A DNA stretch of 64,000 nucleotides, taken from contig CAUYUJ010001755.1 in NCBI GenBank assembly GCA_963575745.1, positions 30,001-94,000 of the forward strand. The letters are read 5' to 3'. Source of the DNA: Prorocentrum cordatum (taxonomy: Eukaryota; Sar; Dinophyceae; Prorocentrales; Prorocentraceae). Below the pieces are notes generated by a model that worked only from the letters and a program-made list of their open reading frames with translations, had not been told where the DNA came from and did no database searches. Below are positions 48,849 through 59,700 of the stretch, one piece after another. The position numbers and the translations under genes were made by a program. Every line of letters starts with the position of its first letter. Position 1 is the stretch's first letter.

Positions 48849-49218
48849 GCAGAGGCCAGCGGGCAAGTCCTCGCTAGCACCAGAATCACAGTCGACGCCT
48901 GGAATTCGGACGGGACGGCAAATTCACCAAAACCGTTGCCCGTTCCGTCAAAGCAGACCGAGTCCCAGCCAACCGAGCCAACTCATCTGGCGGCGGCATG
49001 CCAGGGCCACCCGGCCCGCGATCGAACCTCGCAGAGGAGCGCGAAGGGCTTGACGCCCGCATGCGCGCGCTCTTTTCCACTCCCTAGTTGCAGAGGCCAG
49101 CGGACTATCGCTAGCACCAGCGCCGACGAGGAAACTCGTCTGGCGGCAGCATGCCTGGGTTATTTGGCCCGCGATCAAACATCGCACAACAGCGCGAAGT
49201 GCCTGACGCCCGCATGCG
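48849..49218 (+). repeat. Diverged tandem duplication
   Basis: Unit 1 starts at 48849 and unit 2 at 49091, both with GCAGAGGCCAGCGG...CGCTAGCACCAG. Later shared words are CTGGCGGCGGCATGCC / CTGGCGGCAGCATGCC, GGCCCGCGATCGAACCTCGC / GGCCCGCGATCAAACATCGC and TGACGCCCGCATGCG. Unit 1 has about 100 extra bases (48881-48980). What the unit encodes is unknown. Confidence 0.85.
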
Positions 49219-49309
49219 GCCAGTCGGAAAACCGGCGGAGACAGCGATCGGCTGATCGGATGCTCGGCCGCTGGTCGGCTGCTCGAACATTCTACAGCAA
49301 TTCCCTCTC

Positions 49310-49440
49310 ATCCTCCTCCTCCTCCTCCTCCTCCCACTCCTCCTCGTCCTCCTCCTACTCCTCCTCCTCTTCTCCCTCCTCCTCCTCCTCCTCCCTCCCC
49401 TCCTCGTCCTCCTCATCCTCCCCCTCGACGCTCACCTGTT
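49310..49440. repeat. (CCT)n microsatellite
   Basis: CCT triplets with CGTCCT variants. Confidence 0.93.
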
Positions 49441-49479
49441 CCTCCTCGTCGCTCCTCCTCGCCCCGCATCTCAGTCGTA

Positions 49480-50510
49480 ATCAATCGTTCGCACCTCCGG
49501 CACCTCCTGGCACCTCCCCAGACCTCCTCGCACCTCTTCGTCTGTCCGCACAGATTCGCACCTCGTCGCACAACCTCGTACCTCCTCGCACCTCCTTGAA
49601 CCGCCACGCGCATCCCAGCACCTCCTCGCACCCCCGCGCACATCCTCGCATTTTCTAGAACCTCCCCTCACCGCCTCCCGCTAGCCCGCATCACCTCGTA
49701 CCTCATCGCACCGCCGCGCACATCTTCGCACACCCTCGAACAGCCTCGCACCTCCCCGATACACCTCCTCGTCGTCCTTATCCTCCTCCTCGTCCTCCTC
49801 CTCCTCGTGGTCCTCATCCCCATCATCCCGCCTATATGTTCCTCGTCCTCGCTCCTACCGCACCTGGCACATCCTCGCACATCCTCGCACCTCGTTGCAA
49901 GCCGTCGCACCTCTACGCGCCGCCGCGCGAAGGCTTGCTCTCACCTCCTCCCTCCTGACGTCATTTTCACATATCCTCGGCCCTCCCTCCTCCTCCCCTC
50001 CGTCTCCTCGTCCAAAACTCCTCCTCCTCCTCCTACTCCTCCTACTCTTCCTGGTTTTCGTCGTCCTTCCCCTCCTCCTCCTCGTCCTGCTGCTGATGCT
50101 CTCCTCCTCCTTCTCCTCCTCCCCTTCCTCCTCCTCCTCCATCTCCTTATGCCCCTCCTCATCATACTCCTCCTCCGCCTCATCGTCCTCCTCCTCGCCG
50201 ATCATCTGTTGCTCAGCATCGCTTCCACTCGCTCCGTTGCACATCCTCGCACGTCTTCGCACATCATCGCATCTCCTCGCGCCTCCCTCGTTTCCTGCCC
50301 CTCTTCCTGATCCTTGCCCCTCGCCGCTCATATCTTACTCATTGTTCCTCTTTTTTGTTCCTCGCACCTCCTCGCACCTCCTCGCACTCCTCGACTCTCC
50401 TCGTACCTTGTTGTACTTTCCCGCACCTCCTCGCACTTCCTCGCCGCACCTCCTCGCAACCGGCCGCATATCGTCGCAAATCCCCGCGCATCCTCCCCCT
50501 GCTCCACCTA
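49480..50510 (+). repeat. TCGCACCTCC degenerate repeat
   Basis: TCGCACCTCCTCGCACC-like words at 10-13-base spacing at 49490-49760, 49860-49940 and 50225-50490, broken by CCT-rich stretches (49765-49830, 50020-50180). The very long plus and minus frames here come from it. Confidence 0.85.
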
Positions 50511-51186
50511 CTCTTCCAGTTTCACTTATTCCTCCTCCTCGTCCTCCTCCTCCCCCTCCTCCTCCATATCATCAGCATCATCATCATCATCACCATCCTG
50601 CTCATCTTCCAACCCGAACCAACGTGGCCAGCGGCCACACTGTCGACAGCGCAAACGATGGGAAGACGATCTGGTCAATTTGCCCCGGCAGAGCTGGCCC
50701 GATCGGCAACAAACGCAAAACCGACCGCCAAAACAAACCAACCAAACGACCTGACCTGGGATCGTACGGCTCGAGACATCTCCACGCGATTGACATTCGA
50801 AGGGCAATCCATGAATCCCATGCAACGACAGGACGCCGACGCCCACATCCAGGACTGGCTCCCCCTCCTTCCCTCCTCTGCCATGGCTGCCGTTGCTCAT
50901 GTTTTGCTTTTTTTTGGGGGGGGGTGCGACGCGCGCGCAGAGCGAGCGGTCAAGCACCTCGGCGGCGCCGTGCCCAGCTCAGGCGCGTGCACCTAATTAC
51001 GGGGGGAGGGGGGGGGGGGTGGCGGACCGCCTGTGCATGATTATCTCGCTGTTCCTATGCACGGCAACTTGTCTTCCATCAGTACATGTTTCATGAACCA
51101 ACGCCCTCTCCCACCAGATCACAAGCAGGCCCAGACGGCAGCCCGTGGTGGTTCACTCGTTCGTTCGTTCCCTCCTCCTCCTCGTC
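50511..51186. other. No gene seen
   Basis: Contains a short CATCATCAG run at 50567-50595, a G run at 50922-50932 and a G-rich stretch at 51001-51022. Otherwise unique. Confidence 0.5.
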
Positions 51187-51862
51187 GTCATCATCATCCT
51201 CCTCCTCATGATCATCACCATCACCATCACAATCACCGTCACCATCATCATCGCCATAAGCAATAGCAGCAGCCGCAGCAATATCGTCATCGTAATCGTC
51301 GTCATCGTCCCGAACATCAGCATCATCATAATCAACACCAACATGATCATCACCATCATCAACATCATGAGCAGCCTCAACAAACGCATCACCATCAACA
51401 CGGCATCATCAGCGTCAGCACCAGCTTCAGCATCATGATCAGCATTTGCATCATCATCACCATCATCGTAAATAAGCACATCATCAACACTAGCATCAGC
51501 ATCATTATCATCACCACCATCACCCTCACCATCACCACAATTAGCATCACAAGCATCTTTATCATCATCTGCATCACCATGATCATCATCATCATCAGCA
51601 TCAGCATCATCATCATCATCATCAGCATCATCATCGTGATCATCAGCATCATAATCATCATCCTTATGAGCATCATCCTCGCCACCATCACCATCACCAT
51701 CATCAGCATCATCATCATCGCCATCATCACCATCAACACCATCATCACCGTCGTCATCGTCACCATCGTCTTCGTCATTGCCATCGCAATCGCCATCACC
51801 ATCATCATCATCAGCAGCAGCAGCATCAGCATCAGCATCATCATCGTCACAATGCGCATTAG

Positions 51863-51897
<35 letters not shown>

Positions 51898-51925
51898 GCA
51901 CCACCATCATCATCTCGCTCCTCGG
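51187..51925. repeat. ~740-bp CAT/ATC trinucleotide tract
   Basis: Imperfect ATC triplets (CATCATCAG, ACCATC, GTCATC variants) over almost 740 bases. It gives open frames reading as poly-Ile, poly-His/Ser and, on the minus strand, poly-Asp or poly-Met. None is a gene. Confidence 0.97.
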
Positions 51926-51929
51926 CGTT

Positions 51930-52860
51930 CCTCCTTCCGCATCCCCTCACTCTCAGATGCACCGCGTGTAGAACTGGCCGCGCCCAAGTTGGGTCCCCCA
52001 ATGGGGGCCGTGGGCACGTGCAAACATGTGCCCCGCACGCACGGGCCGTGTCCTCCCCCCCGAGGCCAGGCTGACGGACGCTCCTACTTTTCCGATCTGC
52101 GAATGGATCGAGCGAACACGACACAGCGAATTGTAGGAAAGCGCGGGCCACGCGTTCCCACAACACCGAAACCTACATCGCCATTGCCTACATCGCCGTT
52201 AGCCCGTCTACGGCCCCTCCCCCTCCCTCCGCCCACGCATTTTCACATTGGAGGGATACAGCGGCCAACGTTGGGCCCCTCACCTGCGGCCCCGTCGCGC
52301 CAAGAAACACGCGACGACACGTTCCGAACGCACGAGCGCCAGGACTCATGCTGGAGACCCCCGCCTCCTCCGCACATGCATTGCTACGTGTCCAGTTCCG
52401 ACGCCTGCTGCTGCATGCCTCGCCGCTGGTGGAGGGCCTTTGACCCGCAAGCGAAACGAACACCTGGGCCGTAGCCTTTACCGACAAAGACAACAACACA
52501 GTTCGACGTGCGTTTGGTTCAAACGCTGACTGTTCAACAGACGCGAGATACGTTCGACACAAAACGTAAGCTTGCGAAAACGCAGCGAATGCAAAACACA
52601 ACAACACGGCTCGCAATGGGACACGTGGAATCTACCCATTGATCCAGGACACTGCTTCCGTTGAAAACCCTAACACTTTGGACACATATTTTGCGAGGGG
52701 CCCAATTGATCTGGGATAAAGTTCCCCGCCAGGGGGCCATTGAATCAGGCACCCTGTGGGCTAGTTAAGGTGGTCGAATGAGGTGGGTTCGTTCCTCTCC
52801 CCAAGATGTGTTCCTTCCCAGGAGATGTACCCCCCTCCTGATTTGAAGTGATGGAGCGGG
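51930..52860. other. No gene seen
   Basis: Repeat-poor unique sequence. A minus frame 52616-52188 starts with a hydrophobic stretch like a signal peptide, but from TTG not ATG and without other support. Confidence 0.45.
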
Positions 52861-52879
52861 AGGGGGGTGCGATCGGTCG

Positions 52880-53420
52880 GAGCACCCAAGAGGGCCCAAT
52901 ATAGCTCCAAGATGGCCTCCGATGCTACAAGGTGGCCTCTAAGATAGGTAGAGATAGCCGACGATGCTTCAAGATATATAGCTCCAAGATGGCCTCCGAT
53001 GCTACAAGGTGGCCTCTAAGATAGGCAGAGATAGCCGACGATGATTCAAGACAGCTTCTGACTTACTTGCATAGAGGCCCGACGAGGGCCTCAAAACGGT
53101 TCCACGTGCCCTCGGAGCCCCCTTTTTCGGGACCCCTCGAAGGGCCGACGCTCTTCGACAACCACATGGAATCCATGAAGTTTGCCTTCTCGCCATGTTG
53201 CTTCCGATGCCCTTTTCAGGCCTCAAGATGGTTATCAGATGGCCCAAGAGAGGCCCAAGACAGTACCAGGAGGCCCCCACAGGCGGCCCCGAGAGCTCCC
53301 AAGAGCGGCCCAAGAGCGCCCCAAGAGGCGACTTTGATGGCCCAAGGGGAATATGCAAGTCGAAGACCTCCCCTTTTCGATCATGGCCGCCCCGATGGCC
53401 CCAAGAGGCCCCCTAGGGCT
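52880..53420 (+). repeat. CCAAGA-type repeat with exact-period pair
   Basis: CCCAAGAGGGCCCAATATAG-type words throughout. Within it, 52902-52978 and 52979-53055 are a 77-bp tandem duplication (unit has GGCCTCCGATGCTACAAGGT) with two differences. Confidence 0.85.
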
Positions 53421-53442
53421 CCGCGAACGGGCGAGTGTGAAA

Positions 53443-53757
53443 GATCAGCCGATCAGGCGCCAACCAGCTGATCAGGTACCACGCAACCGATCAGCCGATC
53501 AGCCGATCATGCGCCCAGCAGCCGATCAGGCCCCAACCAGCCGATCAGACGATAAGCCGTCAGGCGCCAGCTAGCAGATCAGCCAGCCGATCAGGCGCCA
53601 AGCAACCGGTCAGGCCCAAACCAACCGATCAGCCGATCAGCCGATCAGGCGCCAGCTAGGCGATCAGCCAATCAACCGATCAGACTGATCGGCCGATCCG
53701 CTGACGGCCGGCTGGAATCTTATCGGCTAATGGGCTGATCGGCTGGATCGGATAATG
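53443..53757. repeat. CCGATCAG tract
   Basis: The 8-mer CCGATCAG and its complement CTGATCGG recur more than 25 times with GGCGCCAACCAG-like spacers. GATC is at the centre of each. The last part (53690-53757) uses the complementary strand, so the tract can fold back. Confidence 0.9.
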
Positions 53758-53934
53758 ACGCCGGCGAGCCGTCGCAATGAAAGACAGTGCCCTTGGGACG
53801 TCTCGAGTAGCAACCGAATAGCGGCAACCACTGAAGAGATACGACTGTCGCTGTGTAGTCCAACCAATTCGAAAGCGCGTTTTGATACTCGCGGCCATAA
53901 CGCGCGCTATGGCGGGGGGGCACAACGTAAGGCA

Positions 53935-54420
53935 ACCCACCCACCGTGTGGCTCGGGCACCACAACGCCTGTGCGCATCATAGCTAACTCCACAGTGCGC
54001 AGCACAGTAAGCACTGCCGCAGCAGCGTGCACCACATCGCCTGTGTACTGCGCTGCGCATGCGTGCACAGTGGCGCAGCACTACAGTGTTTGCATCCTCC
54101 ACACTTCCCTTCAAGCATGATGTTGTGTTGGTGATTGTTGCCGTTGTGTTGCATCTACGTTGCACAATAAAGCGTGCTACAGTACTCTGCTTCTACCGCC
54201 TCCAAAACCGAAACATAACACAAACTGCCTGTTTGCACTGCCTGTTTCAGATGCATGCTGCACACGTGCACCACAGTGCTTGCGTGCACCGCGGCCCCTG
54301 CGTGCACCACAGCAGCCGCTTTCACCACATCGCCTGCGCACGCCGCAACGCGCTGGTGCACCACAGCGCTTGCGGACACCACAACGCCTGCGTTGATTAC
54401 ACCTCTGTTGTGCCAATGGG
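53935..54420. repeat. GTGCACCACAGCGCTTGCG repeat
   Basis: CACCACAACGCCTGCG-like words of about 18 bases at 53935-54080 and 54265-54400, with an intervening unique stretch containing a CAATAAA-like word at 54166. The remaining 54421-55176 holds no recognised gene. Confidence 0.75.
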
Positions 54421-55176
54421 TTCTGCGCAGAGTCTGGGCGCCCTTTGGCCCGAAAGAAAGGGCGGGCAACAATGGCGCTTGCATCGCACGACACGGGCGA
54501 ACAACTGCGAGACACGGTTGCATTCTGTCGGCACCCCCATACCTTGCGAGCATCGCGGCGCGCCTGTGAGCAAGTGGCTGCACTTGCGACGACCGCGATT
54601 TCGACGGCGACGACGACACCTATTACGAGAAACGCAACCACGATCACATCGACCACAAGAGAACCACGGCGACGATTACAAGGACACCCCGTTTCCCTTC
54701 AAACTCCGTCTTCTTCTCCTCCTCCTCCTCCTGATATCGTCTCTATTGCTGCGGCTGTTGCCACTACTTCTGCTACCCATGCCACTACCACGACTCTCGC
54801 GGCCCTGCCAGCACCTGGGTACGGAGTGAACACCGCGCGCGTGCGCAAAAACTGCTGCACCCTGCGTGTGCGACAAGAGCCTGCGAGCGCAGCACCATGT
54901 CTGCGAGCACGGGCCACAGTAGCCTTCGAACATCACAATGACAAGGCCGGAGGCGCACTACGGGAGGGGGGCGGGAAGGGGGAGGGGGGGAGGGAGGGGG
55001 GGAGGGAGAGGGGGGGGGCACAACGCGCGTTATGGCACAGAGGATTCAAAACCACGTCCCATCAAGGCAAGTTAATGCCGACAAGACCCTGTCGAGGCAA
55101 GCTCGCAAGTAAAAGCTAGCTGGCACCTGGCCAGCGAGTGATGGCTACGAAGCCATTTGGTGCTGTCGTTACCTAG

Positions 55177-55377
55177 GGGAGCACGGCGCAACCGAAGCAA
55201 CCAAGGAGGTGGCTTGCTCCCGGTGCGCCAGCTGAGACGCGCCCAGTGGACGTACCGCGATCGGAAAACAATGAGAAAGAGAAGGAAGACAAAGAGAAAA
55301 CACACGCCAATGAAAAGGCGAATGAGGCAGAATGGGACGAGAATTTCGTGATGGAAATGACTGATGCGTTCATATGA
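55177..55377 (+). CDS. Possible C-terminal exon, acidic protein
   Basis: Open after TAG at 55174 and ending at TGA 55375; no ATG at its start. Reads APGAPAETRPVDVPRSENNE, KEKEDKEKTHANEKANEAEW, DENFVMEMTDAFI. Charged and protein-like, but the complement is a hydrophobic frame of the same length, so chance cannot be excluded. It meets the Mei2-like frame tail to tail with an 8-base overlap. No family recognised. Confidence 0.2.
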   Translation, partial: GSTAQPKQPRRWLAPGAPAETRPVDVPRSENNEKEKEDKEKTHANEKANEAEWDENFVMEMTDAFI

Positions 55378-55729
55378 GGCGGTCTCCTGTTGCACAACAT
55401 GCGATGTTCGTCGTCCTTCGCCAACCCTTCTTGGTCCTAGAATTGCTGAAGAGCTGCGGAAACGGGATGCGCACGCCATCCTTCAACACGATGGGTTTGT
55501 ACGCATCGGGTACAGATGGGAGCATGATGGTGCTGTCCTTGTAGCGGAGGATGTTGGACTGTAAGGTTTGTACTTCGCTCCATTGCACATGGCATTTCAT
55601 CCTGCAGACCTGGCACTGCCAGTCGGAGAAATCGACGAACGTCTCGAAGAAAGGCTCCACGTGAATTGGACTGGTCAAGTTTACAAACGCATAGCCGCGG
55701 GTATGACTGGTCACGAAATCGATCGGCAT
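55370..55729 (-). pseudogene. Mei2-like RNA recognition motif fragment
   Basis: Open from 55729 (ATG of MPIDFVTSHTRGYAFVNLTS) to a stop at 55370, 119 codons. RGYAFVNL is the RNP1 element of the Mei2-type C-terminal RRM. FFETFVDFSDWQCQVCRMKC and the later ILRYKDSTIMLPSVPDAYKP, IVLKDGVRIPFPQ match the helix and the S-x-M-x-x-x-VPD-x-x-KP-x-x-F/L-x-x-G-x-x-IPFP tail of that family. Family members bind RNA. The first beta strand with RNP2 is missing: upstream the frame hits TAG nine codons before the ATG. So this is a 3' exon (an AG acceptor at that TAG is possible) or a truncated copy. ATG here probably corresponds to an internal L/M-PID position, not a start. Confidence 0.75.
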
Positions 55730-56300
55730 GGCCGCCGACCCTTTCTAGGGACGCCAGGCTTACCGAGCGCGGGCGATAATAATCCACCGGGGATAATAAA
55801 GTTCGGGGTTGTGGCGGGATTAATCAACGATGTCCCCAGGTACGGTATGTTATGATGATGATGACGACGGTGATGATGATAGTGATCCTGGGCGCTCCGC
55901 ACAGAGCTGACACGAGAGATCTCGAGGTTCGTGGCAATGCTTTTTGCCAGCAAGCGCTCGGCACAAGACTGACTGTATCGGCGATGCGCGCCCGAACGTG
56001 AACGTGAATCCGCACGTTCCTGGGCAGGCTCGGCATGCCTATCCCCCGTATTGCTGCGCTTGGGGGGGAGAGGCTCGGCGCCTCGAAGAGGCTCGAAAAC
56101 TTGGAGTCTCGGAGACTCAGGGAAGCTTGGGCATGAGCAACTGCGGGGGCAGAGGAGGAGGAGGAGGAGGAGGAGGAGGAGGAGGAAAAAGATGAAGAAA
56201 GGCCACGAACCCTGTGAGGGGTGCGCTCAAAAGGTAAGTCACTTAACTCCAATGCTCTGCCTGCTCGAAAAAGGCATGCGCAATCAAAATCCAATTGGTC
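55730..56300. other. No gene seen
   Basis: ATGATGATGACGACGGTG run at 55852-55885 and a (GGA)n at 56153-56186. A 249-codon minus frame (56573-55824) spans both and the 53-bp repeat below; it has no recognisable domain. Confidence 0.45.
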
Positions 56301-56303
56301 CCT

Positions 56304-56455
56304 ATGGCCCTGCCACACGTTCCTGACTCGGGAAAGGCGAAGAAACAGAGAATCCCCTGGCCTTGCCGCGCGTTCGTAACGTGGGCAAACTGAACTGGTG
56401 AGAACCCCACAGCCCTGCCACACGCTCGTGATTGCGGAAACTGGTGTGGTGAGGC
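56304..56455 (+). repeat. Three ~53-bp units
   Basis: GGCCCTGCCACACGTTCCTG, GGCCTTGCCGCGCGTTCGTA and AGCCCTGCCACACGCTCGTG start units at about 56305, 56359 and 56411, each followed by GGGAAA or GGAAAC and a GTG/GAAC word. Confidence 0.7.
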
Positions 56456-56911
56456 TACCATGGCCATGCTCAGCGTTTTTGATGCCGTTGCTAGTCAACA
56501 CGATATGATAGCAACTTCGATCCCCGCAACTTTCCCGTGGACTATAAAGATCCGTCTCCGCGCCCTTCTCCACACTTCAATCCTATTGGACGGGGAACAA
56601 AATAGAGGAGGAAAGGGGGGGTACTTCCTTATCGCCCGCGCGCGGTTATGAAACGCCCTGCTGGGATGGTTTCTTGCCAGTGCATCATGTCATCTGTCTC
56701 TTGTCGTGTTTCTGTCTCTGGTCCCTCTAGCCGTGTGGCCTGCATGTTGTCTGCAAGATGGTGTTTTTTTTGTTTTGGCCCGTGTCCAGGCTCAGCCCTG
56801 AGAGAAACCCTAGGAAAGCCCCGAAAGAAACTCCGGGTTTGCACTGGTGCCCGAAGGAAAGCCCTGGGAGGGCCCCGAACTTCCCCAGGAGTGGCTCTGC
56901 GTCGAAGCTGC
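56456..56911. other. No gene seen
   Basis: Unique, less GC-rich than average; CTCTGGTCCCTCTAG and similar, no support for a gene. Confidence 0.45.
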
Positions 56912-57016
56912 GTCGAACGTCGGTCGAGTTGGGTCGACCCTGAGTCGAACCTGAGTCGAACCTGAGTCGAACTTGAGTCGAACTTGAGTCGAACTGGAGT
57001 CGAACTGGGGTCGAAC
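56912..57016 (+). repeat. 11-bp tandem repeat GAGTCGAACCT
   Basis: At least seven units of GAGTCGAACYT (last positions vary CT, TT, TG), with looser GTCGAACGTCG words before. Confidence 0.93.
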
Positions 57017-57099
57017 AGATCCGTTAGGTGGGTTCCAGGAAGGTCCCCGAAACGAGCATCGAACTCGAGGGCTCCTGCCTTTTTGCCGAGGCGGTGAGC

Positions 57100-57460
57100 C
57101 AGACGGTCGGTCCTGTCGCCGCCCGTCGTCCGGGCCGGACGGCCGACGTCTGACGGCCACGCCGCCGCCGCCGCCGCCCCGTCGCCGCGCGTCGTCTGGG
57201 CCTGGACCGGTCTGACATCCTCCTCCTCCTCCTCCTCCTCCTCCTCCTCCTGTTCCTCCTGTTCCTCCTCCTCCTCCCCTTCCTCCTGTTCCTCCTCCTA
57301 TGTCGCCGCCGTCGCCGGCCGTCGTCCGGGTCGGACGGCCGGTCTGGCGGCTACGTCGCCGTCGTCGCTGCCCCGTCGCCGCCCGTCGTCTGGGCCTGAC
57401 GGCGAGTCTGACAGCTTCGTCGCCGCCGTCGCCGCCGCGTCGCCGCGTCGCCGTCGTTCA
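57100..57460 (+). repeat. GTCGCCGCCCGTCGTC repeat with CCT core
   Basis: GTCGCCGCCCGTCGTCCGGG, then CGGACGGCCG, recur at 57115, 57178, 57300 and 57373. A (CCT)n with CCTGTT variants lies at 57218-57298 between copies. Confidence 0.85.
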
Positions 57461-57469
57461 GAGTGCACC

Positions 57470-58010
57470 GCAGAGCGTCGCTTCGCCTGGCTTCGCGTTG
57501 CTTTGCACTGCTCAACGTTGGTTTGCACTGCTTGGCATAATGTTCAATTGCAGGGTTATGCGCTGCTCTGCATCGATTCGCACTGGATTACATTGCAATG
57601 TTGCAATGTTTTGCGTTGCGTTGCGTTGCATTACGTTATGTTGTGTTACGCCGCGTTGTATGGGATTGCCAGGCAGTGATTTGAGTTAATTTGCATCGTG
57701 TTGCATCGATGTGCGCTGCTTTACTCTACGTTGCTTCGCCTCTTCTTCACATCAGTTTGCACTGTTTTCAATGCGTTGCTCTGCCTTGCTCCATATTGAT
57801 TTGCATTGCGTTGAAGTCCTTTGGTATGTTCTGTGCCTTGAGTTGTGCTGCGCTGCGTCGGTTCGCCTTGCGTTGCATGGCGTTGCTTTGAATTGGTTTG
57901 CATTGTGCGTCCTTAGTTTGCGTCGGCTTGCGTTATGTTGCGTTCCTTCGTGTGGCGGTGTGTTGCATGTTGTTTCACTATTTTGCCTTGCGCTGCACTG
58001 TTCCCCCGCA
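57470..58010 (+). repeat. TTGCGTTGC degenerate repeat
   Basis: TTGCATTGCGTTGC-like words of 5-12 bases over 540 bases, for example GTTGCGTTGCGTTGCATTAC at 57613. The same words return at 59895-60015, on the far side of the ~90-bp satellite. Confidence 0.85.
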
Positions 58011-58059
58011 TGTTTCGCGGGGTTACGGTTTTCTCCCCTGCCGCGTCGCACCCGCGTTC

Positions 58060-58077
58060 CTTTTTCTCCTCGTCCTT

Positions 58078-58109
<32 letters not shown>

Positions 58110-58140
58110 TTTCGTCCTCCTCCTCCTCCTCCTCCTCCCC
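58060..58140. repeat. (CGTCCT)n then (CCT)n
   Basis: About seven CGTCCT hexamers followed by CCT triplets. Confidence 0.93.
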
Positions 58141-58179
58141 CCCACTATTTTCCTTCTCCGTCTCGCTCGCACTTACAAA

Positions 58180-59700
58180 ACCTGCGTGGCCAACGTGGCA
58201 CTTTTTGACACCACAAGGGGTGCGCTGGGGGTGGTCTCTTTGTCCGCTTCGGGCTCGCAAAGCGTGGCCGGCGTGGCACTTCCTCGACACCACAAGGGGG
58301 TGTCCAGCGGGCGGTCTGCCAACGCGGCTTCTATACGCGCCAGTGTCACATGGCCTAGCAGGCGTGGCACTCTCTCGACACCAGAGGGGGTGCGCAAGGG
58401 GTGGTCTTTCACCGCTACGCGCCAATGTCGCAGGGCCGGGCAGGCGTGGCGTTTTCTCGGCGTCAGGGGGCGGCCGCAGGGGCGGTTTTTCACCGCGGCC
58501 TCCATACGCGCCAATGCAGGCAGGGCCTAGCAGGGGTGGCACTTTCCCAGCGTTAGAAGGGGGTACGCACGGGGTGGTCTGTCACCGCGGTCTCTACACG
58601 CGCCAATGTCGCAGGGCCTGGCAGGCGTGGCACTTTCTCGGCGTCAGGGGGCGGCCGCAGGGGGCGGTCTCCCACCGCGGCCTCTAGACGCGCCAATGCA
58701 GGCAGGGCCTAGCAGGCGTAGCATTCTCTCGGCACCAGGAACGGGTGCGCAAAGGCGGTCTCTCACCGTGGTCTCTATACGCGCCAGTGTCGCACGGCAG
58801 GGCCTAGCAAACGTGGCACTTTCTCGGCGTCAAAGGGGGGCCGCAAAGGGGGGTCTCTCACCGCTGTCTCTATACGCGCCAGTGTCTCAGGGCCTAACAG
58901 ACGTGGCACTCTCTCGACGCCAAAAAGAGGTGCGCAGAGGGTGGTCTCTCACCGCGGCCTCTACACGCGCCAATGCAGGCAGGGCCTAGCAGGGGTGGCA
59001 CTTCCTCGGCGTTAGAAGGGGGTACGCACGGGGTGGTCTGTCACCGCGGTCTCTACACGCGCCAATGTCGCAGGGCCTGGCAGGCGTGGCACTTTCTAGG
59101 CGTCAGGGGGCGGCCGCAGGGGGCGGTCTCTCATCGTGGTCTCAATACGCGCCAATGCCGCAAGGCTTGACAGGCGTGGCACTCTCTCGCTGGCAAAGGG
59201 GGTGCGCAAAGGGTGGTCTCTCAACGCGGTCTCTATACGTGACAATTTCGCAGGGCCTGGCAGGCGTGGCACTTTGTCGACGTCACTGGGGGTGCGCAAG
59301 GGGTGTCTCTACGCGCTCCAATGTAGGCAGGGCCTGACAGGCGTGACGCCCTCTCGACACCAGGGGGGGCGCGCGGGGGGTGGTTTTTCACCGCGGTCTC
59401 TGTGCGCGCCAATGTCGCAGGGCCTGGCAGGCGTGGCGCTCTCTCGACGTCACCGGGGGTGCGCAAGGGGTGTCTCTCACTGCGGTTTCTATACGCGCCA
59501 ATGTCGCAGGGCCTAGCAGGCGTGGCACTTCCTCGACGCCAGCGGGGGTGCGCAGGGGGTTTCCCTACGCATGCCAATGCAGGCAGGGCCTAGCAGGCGT
59601 GGCGCTCTCTCGACGCCAGAAGGGTGCGCAGAAGGGGGTCCCTCACCGCGGTCTCCAGACGCGCCAATGTCGCAGGGCCTGGCATGCGTGGTACTCTCTC
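58180..59700 (+). repeat. ~90-bp satellite, 18 units
   Basis: GCAGGCGTGGCACTCTCTCG marks each unit; successive distances by counting are mostly 89-92 bases, with shorter units of 77-82 bases at four places (after 58194, 58363, 59265 and 59521). Shared order: ACGCGCCAATGTCGCAGGGC, CTGGCAGGCGTGGCACTTTC, CGACGCCAG, GGGGGTGCGCAAGGGGTGGT, CTCTCACCGCGGTCTCTA. Since 90 is divisible by three, frames such as QGLAGVALSRRQ or WQAWHFLGVRG stay open across several units. Not a gene. Confidence 0.97.

Noticed and set aside
49005-49045. tRNA-like GGTTCGATCGC on the complement
   Set aside because: The T-arm does not pair with the usual loop position, no D-arm or anticodon arm is visible, and the paired unit at 49170 has lost the motif.
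51187-51925. Histidine/isoleucine- or aspartate-rich proteins
   Set aside because: All are readings of the CAT/ATC tract.
52188-52616. Secreted protein with signal peptide (RAVLLCFAFAAFSQAYVLC)
   Set aside because: The frame starts at TTG, not ATG, and the rest has no coding character.
55072-55479. Membrane protein on the minus strand (FCLIRLFIGVCFLFVFLLFL)
   Set aside because: It is the complement of a Glu/Lys-rich stretch and overlaps the Mei2-like frame's end.
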